From Phreatobacter sp. (GTDB lineage Bacteria; Pseudomonadota; Alphaproteobacteria; Rhizobiales; Phreatobacteraceae), in contig NZ_JAPZTZ010000001.1 in NCBI RefSeq assembly GCF_027532945.1, forward strand, positions 99,891-163,890: a DNA stretch of 64,000 bases, read 5' to 3'. Within the stretch, counting starts at the first letter, position 1; every line of letters begins with the position of its first letter. The notes under the pieces are model-generated. The model did not search any database. It was not told the origin of the DNA and saw nothing but the letters and a program-made list of their open reading frames with translations. Position numbers and translations under genes: made by a program. This document shows, piece after piece, positions 45,953 through 54,480 of this stretch.

Positions 45953-46260
45953 GCGGGGATCTCACGTCGCTCCAGCGGCGGGTCGAGCAGATCAGCCGGC
46001 AGTACGAGCAGGCCTTCGGCATTCCGCCCGGTGAAGACTGGATCGTCTTCAAGCTTCAGGAGGAACTGGGCGAACTCACCCAGGCCTATCTGGCTGCCAC
46101 CGGCCGGTCGCGGCACCGGCTGGACGGCGTTGAAGCGCAAGCGGCGCTATCTGCGGAGATCGCGGATGTGCTTGGCTTTGTGCTGGCCCTCGCCGAGCGG
46201 CTCGGCATCGACGCCGATGCCGCCCTTGCGGAGAAGTGGTTGAAGTACGAACAGACGTGA
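45949..46260 (+). CDS. MazG-like nucleotide pyrophosphohydrolase domain protein
   Basis: A 103-residue all-helical protein starting at GTG within the thyA stop (GTGA). [15 protein letters not shown] and a later [16 protein letters not shown] supply the ExxE and ExxD metal-binding residues of MazG/all-alpha NTP pyrophosphatases. The probable role is to hydrolyse a nucleoside triphosphate such as dUTP or an aberrant NTP, which would fit the thyA neighbour. The substrate is inferred from context. Confidence 0.8.
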   Translation: MSGDLTSLQRRVEQISRQYEQAFGIPPGEDWIVFKLQEELGELTQAYLAATGRSRHRLDGVEAQAALSAEIADVLGFVLALAERLGIDADAALAEKWLKYEQT

Positions 46261-46273
46261 GACCGCCGGGGCG

Positions 46274-47164
46274 TCAGCGCCCCCAGTCGGTCTTCGCCGC
46301 CTCGCTGATCGCCACCACCGCGGGGTGGCTGAGCTTCCTCTCGACGGAAATGGCGAAATATTCGGTGGTGATCCCCTCGACCTCGCCGACGAGGGTCGCC
46401 TCGAACTGTTCGGCCATCTCGCCCGCGAGCACGGCGGGGGCCGGGAAAATCCCCATGCCCGCCTGGCCGAAGGCCTTCATCAGGGCGCTGTCCTCGAACT
46501 CACCGACGATGCGTGGCTCGATGCCCTGCTCGCTGAACCAGCGGGTGAGGCCCATCTGCATGGTCGAGCCCTCGCCGGCGATCAGCATGGGCGCGCCGGA
46601 CAACGATTGCGGGAAGCCCGGCCCATAGCGCTCGGCGAGTTCTGCGGCGGCGAAGAAGGCGATGCGCGTGCGCCCGAGCGAATGGCTGTGGCCCTTCACC
46701 CCCAACGCCGGCGGCAGCGGCCGGTCGGCGATGACGAGGTCGAGCCGGTGCACGGCGATCTCGGCGAACAGCCGCTCCAGCTTGTCCTCGCGGCAGACCA
46801 TGCGGACACGGCCCGCCGTCAGGCCCGGCGCGAGCAGGCGATAGGCGATGGATTTCGGCACCACGTCCGCCACGCCGACGCGGAACAGGATGTCCTTGCC
46901 GTCGGCCTGGTTGCGCAGATTCGCCTCCAGCTCGCGGCCGATCTGGAAGATCTCGTCGGCATAGGAGAGCGTGAGCTCGCCTGCGGGTGTGAGCTCCAGC
47001 CCGCGGCCGACCCGCCTGAAGAGCTGGGAGCCCAGTTGCTCCTCCAGCGTGTTGATCTGGGCGCTGATCGTCTGCGGGGCGAGGCGCAGCTGCGTCGCCG
47101 CCCGGGCGATGCTCCCGGCCTTCGCCACCCGCCAGAAATAATGCAGCTGCTTGAAGTTAATCAC
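46274..47164 (-). CDS. LysR-type regulator, NhaR-like
   Basis: A 296-residue LysR-family regulator. The N-terminal winged helix is MINFKQLHYFWRVAKAGSIA and then RAATQLRLAPQTISAQINTL; LHYFWxVAxxGS with QTISxQI is the variant typical of NhaR, the sodium/alkali-responsive activator. The C-terminal effector domain begins near residue 90. It is divergent from terC across a 135-base AT-richer region, which is the usual position for an autoregulated LysR target. Confidence 0.9.
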   Translation of the reverse strand: MINFKQLHYFWRVAKAGSIARAATQLRLAPQTISAQINTLEEQLGSQLFRRVGRGLELTPAGELTLSYADEIFQIGRELEANLRNQADGKDILFRVGVADVVPKSIAYRLLAPGLTAGRVRMVCREDKLERLFAEIAVHRLDLVIADRPLPPALGVKGHSHSLGRTRIAFFAAAELAERYGPGFPQSLSGAPMLIAGEGSTMQMGLTRWFSEQGIEPRIVGEFEDSALMKAFGQAGMGIFPAPAVLAGEMAEQFEATLVGEVEGITTEYFAISVERKLSHPAVVAISEAAKTDWGR

Positions 47165-47299
47165 GGCGGCACCTGCGGATCGTCAGTTTTTTTCGATGAA
47201 AATCGCTTGAACAATCTGCTTTTTCCGATGGGCGATCAAGGCCATTGTCCGCGCCATCGCCCGGGCCCCCGCCGCGGGCCCCTCAACGACGGGCTCACC

Positions 47300-48295
47300 A
47301 TGGACCTGATCCTCTCCTTCCTCACGGCCGATTTTCTCGGCAAGCCGGCATGGCTCTGGCTGACCTTCCTCGTGATCGTCGGCGCGCTGCTGGTCTTCGA
47401 CCTCGGTGTCCTCCACAAGGAGGACAAGGAGCTCGGAGTGCGCGAGAGCCTCGTGCTCTCGGCCTTCTACATCGCCATCGCCGTCGCCTTCGGCGTCTGG
47501 GTCTGGTGGTCGATGGGCTCCCAGTCCGGCATCGAGTACTTCACCGGCTATGCCCTCGAAAAGGCGCTGTCGATCGACAACGTCTTCGTCATCTCCATCA
47601 TCTTCGGCTATTTCGCTATTCCCGCGAAGTACCAGTACCGCGCCCTGCTCTGGGGCATTCTCGCGGTGCTCGTCCTGCGCGGCATCATGATCGGCCTTGG
47701 CGCTGCCCTGGTGCAGCAGTACGAGTGGGTGCTGTACATCTTCGGCGCCTTCCTGATCGCCACCGGCATCAAGATGCTGATGGTCGGCGAGAGCGAGCAG
47801 GACGTGTCGCAGAACCCGGTCGTCAAGTTCCTGTCGAAGCGCATGCGCATCACCCAGGAGCTGCACGGTGCGAACTTCTTCGTCACCCAGCCGGATCCGG
47901 TGACGGGCAAGATGGTGCGCTTCGCCACGCCCCTCTTCCTCGCCCTGGTGGTGATCAACCTCGCCGACCTCGTCTTCGCGGTCGACTCGGTGCCGGCGAT
48001 CTTCGCCATCACCACCGACACCTACATCGTCTTCACCGCCAACATCATGGCCATCCTCGGCCTGCGCGCCCTCTACTTCGCGCTTGCCGCCATGGTGCAC
48101 CGCTTCGAGTACCTGAAATATGCCCTGGCCATCGTGCTGGTCTTCATCGGCGCCAAGATCTTCTGGAACCAGATGGTCGGCAAGCTCGACCCGGCCATCT
48201 CGCTCGGCGTGACCCTCGCCCTGATCGGTGGCGGCGTGGTCTTCTCGCTCTGGAAGACGCGCGGCCAGGCTGCCGGCAGTCACAGCCACGGCTAA
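47300..48295 (+). CDS. TerC family integral membrane protein
   Basis: A 331-residue membrane protein with about nine helices. LVFDLGVLHKEDKELGVRES, YALEKALSIDNVFVISIIFG and LADLVFAVDSVPAIFAITTD are the two acidic TerC motifs, with FVTQPDPVTGKMVRFATPL between. TerC-family proteins are linked to metal (manganese) efflux and tellurite or alkali resistance. I chose the ATG at 47300 because the conserved sequence begins there; the upstream open frame is antisense to nhaR. Confidence 0.93.
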   Translation: MDLILSFLTADFLGKPAWLWLTFLVIVGALLVFDLGVLHKEDKELGVRESLVLSAFYIAIAVAFGVWVWWSMGSQSGIEYFTGYALEKALSIDNVFVISIIFGYFAIPAKYQYRALLWGILAVLVLRGIMIGLGAALVQQYEWVLYIFGAFLIATGIKMLMVGESEQDVSQNPVVKFLSKRMRITQELHGANFFVTQPDPVTGKMVRFATPLFLALVVINLADLVFAVDSVPAIFAITTDTYIVFTANIMAILGLRALYFALAAMVHRFEYLKYALAIVLVFIGAKIFWNQMVGKLDPAISLGVTLALIGGGVVFSLWKTRGQAAGSHSHG

Positions 48296-48317
48296 GGCCT
48301 CGGACATCACCTGAGGA

Positions 48318-48351
48318 AGGGGCGTCGCCACAAGCGGCGCCCCTTTCGCTT
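48318..48351 (+). terminator. Rho-independent terminator after terC
   Basis: AGGGGCGTCGC (48318-48328) pairs with GCGGCGCCCCT (48334-48344), with one G-T pair and a 5-base loop, followed by TTCGCTT. It lies 23 bases after the terC stop. Confidence 0.75.
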
Positions 48352-48395
48352 GTGCCGGCGTCGCCTCGCGGCGTGAACCATGCTAGCCAGCGCCC

Positions 48396-48932
48396 ATGAG
48401 CCAGCCTGCTTCGGCCAAGACCCCCATCGTCCTCGTCGCAGCCGTCGCCGCGAATGGCGGCATCGGCCGTGACAACCGCCTCCTCTGGCGGCTGAAGTCC
48501 GACATGGCGCATTTCCGCGCCACGACCGCCGGCAAGCCCCTCGTCATGGGCCGCAAGACCTTCGAGAGCTTTGGCGGCAAGCCGCTGCCGAAGCGTCTCA
48601 ACATCGTCGCCTCCCGCCAGCCGGGACTGACCTTGCCCGGCGCGGTGGTGACCGGCTCGCTCGAACAGGCCCTTGCCATCGCCCATGCGGAGGCGCTGCG
48701 CAGCGGCGTGGGCGAGATCGCCGTCCTCGGCGGCGCCGATATCTACGCCCAGGCCATGCCGCTCGCGGACCGGCTGGTCATCACCCATGTCGAGGCCTCG
48801 CCCGAGGCGGATGCCTTCTTTCCCGCCATCGACCCGGCGCTCTGGACCGGCTCGGCGCTCTTCGCTTCCCTCGCCGGCCCTGGCGACGACCATGCGTTCC
48901 ATGTCGTCGACTACCGCCGCACCAGCGGCTGA
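48396..48932 (+). CDS. folA: Dihydrofolate reductase
   Basis: A 178-residue NADPH-dependent enzyme regenerating tetrahydrofolate. The N-terminal VLVAAVAANGGIGRDNRLLW (Met20-loop region), LKSDMAHFRATTAGKP with the substrate-binding acidic residue, VMGRKTFESFGGKPL and the nucleotide-binding VLGGADIYAQAM are all present. It recycles the dihydrofolate made by thyA, whose gene lies nearby upstream. Length is normal. Confidence 0.96.
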   Translation: MSQPASAKTPIVLVAAVAANGGIGRDNRLLWRLKSDMAHFRATTAGKPLVMGRKTFESFGGKPLPKRLNIVASRQPGLTLPGAVVTGSLEQALAIAHAEALRSGVGEIAVLGGADIYAQAMPLADRLVITHVEASPEADAFFPAIDPALWTGSALFASLAGPGDDHAFHVVDYRRTSG

Positions 48933-49046
48933 ACGCCGCATCGCTTTTGGCCGCGGCCATCCCCAACGTGGCCTCCGACACACGGGCCGGAGCCCCCGCC
49001 ATTCACCAAGGCCATTGGTCGCAGTGCCAATCGCGTGGCCTTTGCG

Positions 49047-49075
49047 TTGAAAGCGGCGGAGGCGTCTTCTATATC
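49047..49075 (+). promoter_or_regulatory. Sigma-70-type promoter of hflKC
   Basis: TTGAAA at 49047-49052 and TATATC at 49070-49075 with exactly 17 bases between. The start would be ~60 bases upstream of the hflK ATG. Confidence 0.6.
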
Positions 49076-49141
49076 CGGACGGGTCCCTGGCGCTTCCGGC
49101 GCCGGGGCGTCAGGCTCCGTGCCTTCCAACGAGGACATTTC

Positions 49142-50308
49142 ATGCCCTGGAACAATCAAGGCGGCGGCGGCCCTTGGGGCGGCGGCGGCGGTAACGGTGG
49201 CGGCGGCCCGCGTGGTCCCTGGGGCCAGGGTCCCTCCGGCGGCGGTGGCGGCAGTGGCGGCGGTGGTGGCGGCCAGCCCCCGGATCTCGAGGAACTGATC
49301 CGTCGCAGCCAGGAGCGGCTGAAGAACGTCCTTCCCGGTGGCGGCGGCAATGTCGGCGCCAAGGGCATTGCCTTCATCGCCGTGCTCGGCGCGCTGATCT
49401 ACGGCCTCACCGGCTTCTACACGGTGAGCCAGAACGAGGTCGGCGTGAACACCGTCTTCGGTCGCCACATCGGCAACGCGGCTCCGGGCCTCAACTGGAA
49501 CCCGCCGGCGCCCTTCGGCCTGGTCATCAAGGTCCCCGTCACCGACGTGCGCCGCACCGAGGTGGGCTATCGCTCCGGCGGCGGCCCGCGCGGCGGCAAC
49601 CGCGAGGTGCTCGAGGAGAGCCTGATGCTCACGGGCGACGAGAACATCGTCGACATCGACCTCGAAGTGCAGTGGGACGTGAACGCGGCGCAGGTCGCCA
49701 ACTTCGTCTTCCAGCTGCAGAACCCCGAGGGCACCGTGAAGGCGGTGGCCGAGAGCGCCCTGCGTGAGGCCGTCGGCCGTCGCAACATCCAGAACATTCT
49801 CACGACCGACCAGGCGGCGATCGCCGGCGAGATCCGCCAGATCATGCAGCGGATCATGGATGACTACCGTTCGGGCGTGAACATCCGCGTCGTCCAGCTC
49901 GTGTCGGCCCTGCCGCCGGCTCAGGTGCGCAACTCCTTCCTCGACGTGAACGCGGCCCAGCAGGACCAGAACCGCGTCCAGAACGAGGCGCGCACCTATG
50001 CCAACCAGGTGGTGCCCGAAGCGCGCGGCCGCGCCTCGCAGATCCTCCAGGAGGCCGAGGCCTATCGCGACCGCGTCGTCGCCGAGGCCAACGGTCAGGC
50101 GAGCCGCTTCACCCAGGTGCTCGAACAGTACAAGCTCGCCCCGAACGTGACGCGTGAGCGCATGTTCATCGAGACCATGGAGCGCATCTTCGGCGGCACC
50201 GACAAGGTCATCATCGACCAGTCCGGCGGCAACCAGGTTCAGCCCTTCCTGCCGCTCGACCAGCTCCTGCGCCGTCAGGCTCCCGAAGCCGCGAGGCCCC
50301 AGCGATGA
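49142..50308 (+). CDS. hflK: FtsH protease regulator HflK
   Basis: A 388-residue SPFH/prohibitin-family membrane protein. A glycine-rich cytoplasmic N-terminus (PWGGGGGNGGGGPRGPWGQG) precedes a single anchor (GIAFIAVLGALIYGLTGFYT, ~75-94), then the periplasmic band-7 domain (VGVNTVFGRHIGNAAPGLNW) and coiled coil. With HflC it forms the cage around FtsH that controls membrane-protein degradation. I chose the ATG at 49142 after GAGGACATTTC. Its stop overlaps the hflC start (ATGA). Confidence 0.95.
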   Translation: MPWNNQGGGGPWGGGGGNGGGGPRGPWGQGPSGGGGGSGGGGGGQPPDLEELIRRSQERLKNVLPGGGGNVGAKGIAFIAVLGALIYGLTGFYTVSQNEVGVNTVFGRHIGNAAPGLNWNPPAPFGLVIKVPVTDVRRTEVGYRSGGGPRGGNREVLEESLMLTGDENIVDIDLEVQWDVNAAQVANFVFQLQNPEGTVKAVAESALREAVGRRNIQNILTTDQAAIAGEIRQIMQRIMDDYRSGVNIRVVQLVSALPPAQVRNSFLDVNAAQQDQNRVQNEARTYANQVVPEARGRASQILQEAEAYRDRVVAEANGQASRFTQVLEQYKLAPNVTRERMFIETMERIFGGTDKVIIDQSGGNQVQPFLPLDQLLRRQAPEAARPQR

Positions 50309-51216
50309 ACTCTTCAGTCAAACTCGGCCTCGGCATTGTTGCCGCGCTGGCGCTCTTCGCGCTGGCCAATTCCTTCTTCATCGTCCAGATGACCCAGCAC
50401 GCCATCGTGCTGCGCTTTGGCCAGGTGGTCCGCCAGCCGATCAGCGAGCCGGGCCTCTACTTCAAGGTGCCCTTCATCGAGAACGTGGTGACGGTCGACA
50501 AGCGGATTCTCGACCTCGACCTGCCGGTCCAGACGGTGCTCTCTACCGACCGTCAGAACCTCGACGTCGACGCCTTCGCCCGCTACCGCATCACCCAGCC
50601 GCTGCGCTTCTTCCAGACGGTGCGCACGGTGCCGAACGCCAACACCCGCCTCGCCAGCTTCGTCAACTCGTCGATGCGCAACATCATCGCCGGCGCGACC
50701 ATGTCGCAGCTCATTCGCACCGAGCGCGACCGGCTGATGAACCGCATCCAGGAAGAGGTGAACCGCGAGGCCGGCACGCTCGGCGTCGAGATCGTCGATC
50801 TGCGCCTCACCCGGGTCGACCTGCCCCAGGTGAACCAGGAGGCGGTGTTCAACCGCATGCAGACCGAGCGTCGCCAGGAGGCCGCGGACCTGCGCGCCAC
50901 CGGTAACCAGGCGGCGGTGACGATCCGCGCCCGCGCCGACCGCGAGGTCGTCGGCATTCTCGCCGAGGCCAACCGGCGGGCTGAAGAGGTGCGCGGTGGC
51001 GGCGACGCCGAGCGTAACAAGATCTTCGCCGAGGCCTATAACCGCGATCCGGACTTCTTCTCGTTCTATCGCAGCATGCAGGCCTACGAGCAGAGCATCA
51101 AACAGGGTGACACCCGCCTCGTCCTCTCGCCGAATTCGGAGTTCTTCCGCTACTTCAACGATGCCGCCGGGCATCGGGCGCGTCCTCAACCGGCGCCCGA
51201 GGCGCCGCGCAACTGA
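50305..51216 (+). CDS. hflC: FtsH protease regulator HflC
   Basis: A 303-residue partner of HflK. One N-terminal anchor (LGIVAALALFALANSFFIVQ, ~7-26), the band-7 domain (HAIVLRFGQVVRQPISEPGL, DLPVQTVLSTDRQNLDVDAF) and a C-terminal coiled coil (ERRQEAADLRATGNQAAVTI). ATGA overlap with hflK implies coupled translation and equal stoichiometry. Confidence 0.96.
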   Translation: MNSSVKLGLGIVAALALFALANSFFIVQMTQHAIVLRFGQVVRQPISEPGLYFKVPFIENVVTVDKRILDLDLPVQTVLSTDRQNLDVDAFARYRITQPLRFFQTVRTVPNANTRLASFVNSSMRNIIAGATMSQLIRTERDRLMNRIQEEVNREAGTLGVEIVDLRLTRVDLPQVNQEAVFNRMQTERRQEAADLRATGNQAAVTIRARADREVVGILAEANRRAEEVRGGGDAERNKIFAEAYNRDPDFFSFYRSMQAYEQSIKQGDTRLVLSPNSEFFRYFNDAAGHRARPQPAPEAPRN

Positions 51217-51280
51217 TCGCAAGATCGCGGCCAGGCCGTCGTGACCCCGTCACGACGGCCTCGTTGCATGGGCGGGCGCC

Positions 51281-51466
51281 ATGAAAGACTTCTTCGTCGC
51301 CGTCGGTCTCGTCCTCGTGATCGAGGGACTGATCCTCGCGGCCTTTCCCTCCCGTATACGGGATGCCCTCGAAACCATGCGGGTGACGCCCGACCAGCAG
51401 CTGCGGCTGGTGGGGCTTCTCGCCGCGGTCATCGGCCTCGGTGTCGTCTGGTGGATTAGGGGCTGA
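51281..51466 (+). CDS. DUF2065 family small membrane protein
   Basis: A 61-residue protein with two hydrophobic helices (FFVAVGLVLVIEGLILAAFP and LVGLLAAVIGLGVVWWI) joined by a short charged loop (DALETMRVTPDQQL). It matches DUF2065, which regularly follows hflKC. The function is unknown, presumably in the same membrane quality-control context. In many relatives a DegP-type protease follows; here the next gene is sdhB. Confidence 0.88.
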   Translation: MKDFFVAVGLVLVIEGLILAAFPSRIRDALETMRVTPDQQLRLVGLLAAVIGLGVVWWIRG

Positions 51467-51573
51467 GCCCGGCGGGGGGCCGGGTCGACGAAAGAGATGA
51501 TTGACAAGGCGGGCCGGAGGTTCGATGGGAGGACCGACCTTGCTCGCCCCGCACGACAAGTAGACAGATTCCC

Positions 51574-52356
51574 ATGGCCCAGTTCACGCTTCCGAAGAAC
51601 TCCAAGATCACCGAGGGCAAGACCTGGCCGAAACCGGCTGGCTCCAACCGGTTGAGCGAGTTCCGCATCTACCGCTGGAACCCTGACGATGGCGCCAATC
51701 CGCGCATCGACACCTATTACGTCGACCGCGATGATTGCGGTCCGATGGTCCTCGACGGCCTCATCTGGATCAAGAACAAGGTCGACCCGACGCTGACCTT
51801 CCGCCGCTCGTGCCGCGAGGGCATCTGCGGCTCCTGCGCCATGAACATCGACGGCACCAATACGCTCGCCTGCACCAAGGGCATGGACGAGGTGAAGGGC
51901 GGCCAGGTGAAGATCTATCCGCTGCCGCACATGCCGGTGGTCAAGGACCTCGTCCCCGACCTCACCCGCTTCTATGCGCAGCACGCCTCGATCGAGCCCT
52001 GGCTCAAGACCACGACGGCCCAGCCTGAGAAGGAGTGGCGCCAGTCGAAGGAGGACCGCGAGAAGCTCGACGGCCTCTACGAGTGCATTCTCTGCGCCTG
52101 CTGCTCGACCTCCTGCCCGAGCTACTGGTGGAACGGCGACCGCTATCTCGGCCCCGCCATCCTCCTCCAGGCCTATCGCTGGCTCATCGACAGCCGCGAC
52201 GAGGCCACCGGCGAGCGCCTCGACAACCTCGAGGACCCGTTCCGCCTCTACCGCTGCCACACGATCATGAACTGCTCGAAGGCCTGCCCGAAGGGGCTCA
52301 ACCCCGCCAAGGCCATCGCCGAGATCAAGAAGATGATGGTGGCGCGCCAGGTCTGA
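51574..52356 (+). CDS. sdhB: Succinate dehydrogenase iron-sulfur subunit
   Basis: A 260-residue complex II subunit passing electrons from the flavoprotein to quinone. The [2Fe-2S] site is [15 protein letters not shown] with a later LAC; the [4Fe-4S] and [3Fe-4S] ligands are [15 protein letters not shown] and [17 protein letters not shown]. It is complete and of normal length. It stands without sdhC, sdhD or sdhA in the window; the closest upstream genes are hflKC. TTGACA at ~51502 is a possible -35 element. Confidence 0.97.
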   Translation: MAQFTLPKNSKITEGKTWPKPAGSNRLSEFRIYRWNPDDGANPRIDTYYVDRDDCGPMVLDGLIWIKNKVDPTLTFRRSCREGICGSCAMNIDGTNTLACTKGMDEVKGGQVKIYPLPHMPVVKDLVPDLTRFYAQHASIEPWLKTTTAQPEKEWRQSKEDREKLDGLYECILCACCSTSCPSYWWNGDRYLGPAILLQAYRWLIDSRDEATGERLDNLEDPFRLYRCHTIMNCSKACPKGLNPAKAIAEIKKMMVARQV

Positions 52357-52383
52357 GGCCGGCCCGACCCCTTTGAGATCCTT

Positions 52384-52418
52384 CCGAAGGCGGCCCATTG
52401 GTCGCCTTTGGCGTTTTT
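52384..52418 (+). terminator. Rho-independent terminator after sdhB
   Basis: CCGAAGGCG (52384-52392) pairs with CGCCTTTGG (52403-52411) including one G-T pair, followed by CG and five T. It lies 28 bases after the stop. Confidence 0.7.
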
Positions 52419-52561
52419 GGCGTCGAAGGGGGGCTGCATCAGCCTCAACGATCGGTTAACCAGAACCCGAACATCGTCGCGAGGACGGGGCCCTGCCATG
52501 GAAATGCCGCCGCGCGGCCCCATGGTGCGTTGGTCCCGCAGCCTCGCGTGACACCAGTCGG

Positions 52562-53251
52562 ATGACCCTCTCCATGGCCCTGCGCCCCGCCGCTCTGCTG
52601 CTCTGCGCCGTCGCCCTCGCAGGCTGCACCTCCTCCGGGCGTTTCGGCGACTTCTCCACGGCTTCTGCGCCCTCGGGTTCCGACCGCTTCGGCCGCTCCG
52701 ACGCGCCGGTCCAGCCGCAGATCCAGCCGGCGCCTTCCGACGACATCATCCCCGGCGGCCAGCCCGGTGGCCCCGGCACGATCGAGAGCCAGGAGATCGC
52801 CCCGCCGACCGCCTCAGGCCGGTCGGATGTCGGCGCGCCTGCGATCGACCAGGCGCTGGCGCCGAGCCAGCCGGGCGCCCAGCCGCAAATCATGCAGCCC
52901 GAGCCGCCGCGCGGTGGTGCGCCGGCCAGCCCTCCGCCGGTCGTCTCCGCCATGCCGCGCCAGGAGCGCGCCGCCCCCGCCGCGACCACCGTCGCCGGCA
53001 CCTGGACGGTGTCGGATGCAGGCGATCGCTGCCGCATCACGCTCACCTCGACGCCGCTCTTCGAGTTCTATCGCGCCAGCCCGCAGAATTGCCGCGCCCC
53101 CACGCTCGCCCGCATCAACGCCTGGGAGCAGCGCGGCTCGGAGATCGTTCTGCTGCAGCCCGGCGGGCGCGTTGCCGCGCGCCTCTCGCCTCAGGGTTCG
53201 GGCTATTCCGGCGCCACCGCCACCGGCGCGCCGGTGTCGATGGAACGCTGA
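52562..53251 (+). CDS. AprI/Inh-family protease-inhibitor-like lipoprotein
   Basis: A 229-residue lipoprotein. The signal MALRPAALLLCAVALAGC places the lipobox LAGC at residues ~18-21. A disordered Pro/Gln/Ser-rich stretch (~30-145) carries a small C-terminal beta-barrel-like domain: GTWTVSDAGDRCRITLTS, then RAPTLARINAWEQRGSEIVL with two conserved cysteines, matching the AprI/Inh metalloprotease-inhibitor family. In pathogens such proteins inhibit a secreted serralysin; no such protease is in the window. A second in-frame ATG lies 12 bases downstream. Confidence 0.82.
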   Translation: MTLSMALRPAALLLCAVALAGCTSSGRFGDFSTASAPSGSDRFGRSDAPVQPQIQPAPSDDIIPGGQPGGPGTIESQEIAPPTASGRSDVGAPAIDQALAPSQPGAQPQIMQPEPPRGGAPASPPPVVSAMPRQERAAPAATTVAGTWTVSDAGDRCRITLTSTPLFEFYRASPQNCRAPTLARINAWEQRGSEIVLLQPGGRVAARLSPQGSGYSGATATGAPVSMER

Positions 53252-53256
53252 GGGCG

Positions 53257-53853
53257 TCAGGCCTCGACCCCGGGCTTCCGTCGCCGGCGGCCGCCCCGGG
53301 CGAGGCGCATCTGCCGGTCGATCAGGCCGGCGGCCACCGCAGAACCGTCGCTCCACATTTCACGCCACAGCGAGATCGGGGTTGCCGGCAGCGCCGTGAC
53401 CGCAGCCACGCTGTCGCCCGACGCGAAGGTGATCTTGCCGTCGAAACGCGCCGCCAGCCGCTGCATCCCGCGATTGGCGGGCAGGCAGGTCATGACGAGA
53501 TTGCCGACGCCGCGGTTGCGGGCGGTGAGCAGAAGCCGGCCGAACAGCGCCGAGCCGACGCCGCTGAGGCGCCAGTCCTCCTCCACGGTCACGGCCACCT
53601 CGCCGGCGCTGTCCGGCAGCAGGCGCAGTTCCGCGGCGCCCCGCAGCACGTCATCGACGAAGAAACCATGGACGATGGCATCCGCCCCGAGGGCCGTCGC
53701 CGCATAGGCGGTGACCGTGTCGTCGGAGACGCCGGCGGCGAAGCGGCAGCGGCGGGAATCCGGGTCGAGGCGGAGGAAATGGGCAGCGAGAAGCTCGCTC
53801 TCCCAGGCGAAGAGCTTGCGGATGACGCCCTGCGCGATCAGTTCGTCCAGCAT
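53257..53853 (-). CDS. GNAT family N-acetyltransferase
   Basis: A 198-residue GNAT protein. The acetyl-CoA core is VEEDWRLSGVGSALFGRLLL (motif A, R/QxxGxG/A type) followed by ARNRGVGNLVMTCLPANRGM. The first part, LDPDSRRCRFAAGVSDDTV, resembles the 'two-domain' GNATs often found in rhizobia. Substrate unknown. I chose the ATG at 53853. It is convergent with the lipoprotein gene. Confidence 0.85.
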   Translation of the reverse strand: MLDELIAQGVIRKLFAWESELLAAHFLRLDPDSRRCRFAAGVSDDTVTAYAATALGADAIVHGFFVDDVLRGAAELRLLPDSAGEVAVTVEEDWRLSGVGSALFGRLLLTARNRGVGNLVMTCLPANRGMQRLAARFDGKITFASGDSVAAVTALPATPISLWREMWSDGSAVAAGLIDRQMRLARGGRRRRKPGVEA

Positions 53854-54046
53854 TGGCGACCCCCATGAAAGGCCCTCAATGGGCCTGATCCGGTGTGGTC
53901 CCTCACAATGCGGCGCTGCTTCCCTGCCAAGGGCCGTACAGGAGGGCTCCTGTGGCGGCAAGTCGATTATTGCAGTGCAGCATCACGATGACGGCAGGGC
54001 GGCGTGTTGGTGGCGTTTGGCAAAACGGCGGATGAACGGCGCAAAC
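53854..54046. other. Intergenic region between rpmE terminator and acetyltransferase
   Basis: No gene or RNA was recognised. It holds a short inverted repeat, ACAGGAG/CTCCTGT at 53938-53953, of unknown role. Confidence 0.35.
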
Positions 54047-54078
54047 GAAAACCCCGGCCGCAGGGCCGGGGTTTCGAT
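54047..54078 (-). terminator. Rho-independent terminator of rpmE
   Basis: AAACCCCGGCC (54049-54059) and GGCCGGGGTTT (54064-54074) form a perfect 11-bp stem with a 4-base loop. On the minus strand it is followed by T-rich sequence (TTTTCG), ~25 bases after the rpmE stop. Confidence 0.85.
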
Positions 54079-54102
54079 CTGGGATGCGCGAAAGTGGAAG
54101 AA

Positions 54103-54333
54103 TCAGCGCTTCAGGGCGCCGATGCCGCCGAACTTCTGGTTGAAGCGCGACAGGCGACCGCCGCGGTCCATCAGCTGCTGCGAGCCGCCGGTCCAGGCCG
54201 GATGCACCTTCGGATCGATGTCGAGCTGGAGGACGTCGCCCTCCTTGCCGTAGGTGGAGCGGGTGAAGTACTCCGTGCCATCGGTCATGACGACCTTGAT
54301 GGTGTGGTAGTCGGGATGGATGCCGGTCTTCAT
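54103..54333 (-). CDS. rpmE: 50S ribosomal protein L31
   Basis: A 76-residue ribosomal protein with the [20 protein letters not shown] start and [20 protein letters not shown]. The four zinc-binding cysteines of the C+ form are absent, so it is the zinc-independent version. Its length matches alphaproteobacterial L31. It is divergent from the ABC exporter gene and ends in a clear terminator. Confidence 0.97.
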   Translation of the reverse strand: MKTGIHPDYHTIKVVMTDGTEYFTRSTYGKEGDVLQLDIDPKVHPAWTGGSQQLMDRGGRLSRFNQKFGGIGALKR

Positions 54334-54480
54334 GGGGTCGTCCTCGCAGGCGCCGTTCGTGTGGTCCGGCGCTAAGGGCCGTGTCCTGAATGAGAAGCCG
54401 CGCTTTTAAAGGAAGTCACTGGCCATTTCAAGCCAGCCGTGGCATCGCCCGCCCGTAACGAGAAGAAGAGTCCAGTGTCG

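Noticed and set aside
46325..47299. N-terminal extension of TerC
   Set aside because: The extension is antisense to the NhaR-like gene; TerC homology begins at 47300.
49142..49290. Glycine-codon repeats as a separate tandem-repeat element
   Set aside because: They encode the normal Gly-rich cytoplasmic N-terminus of HflK.
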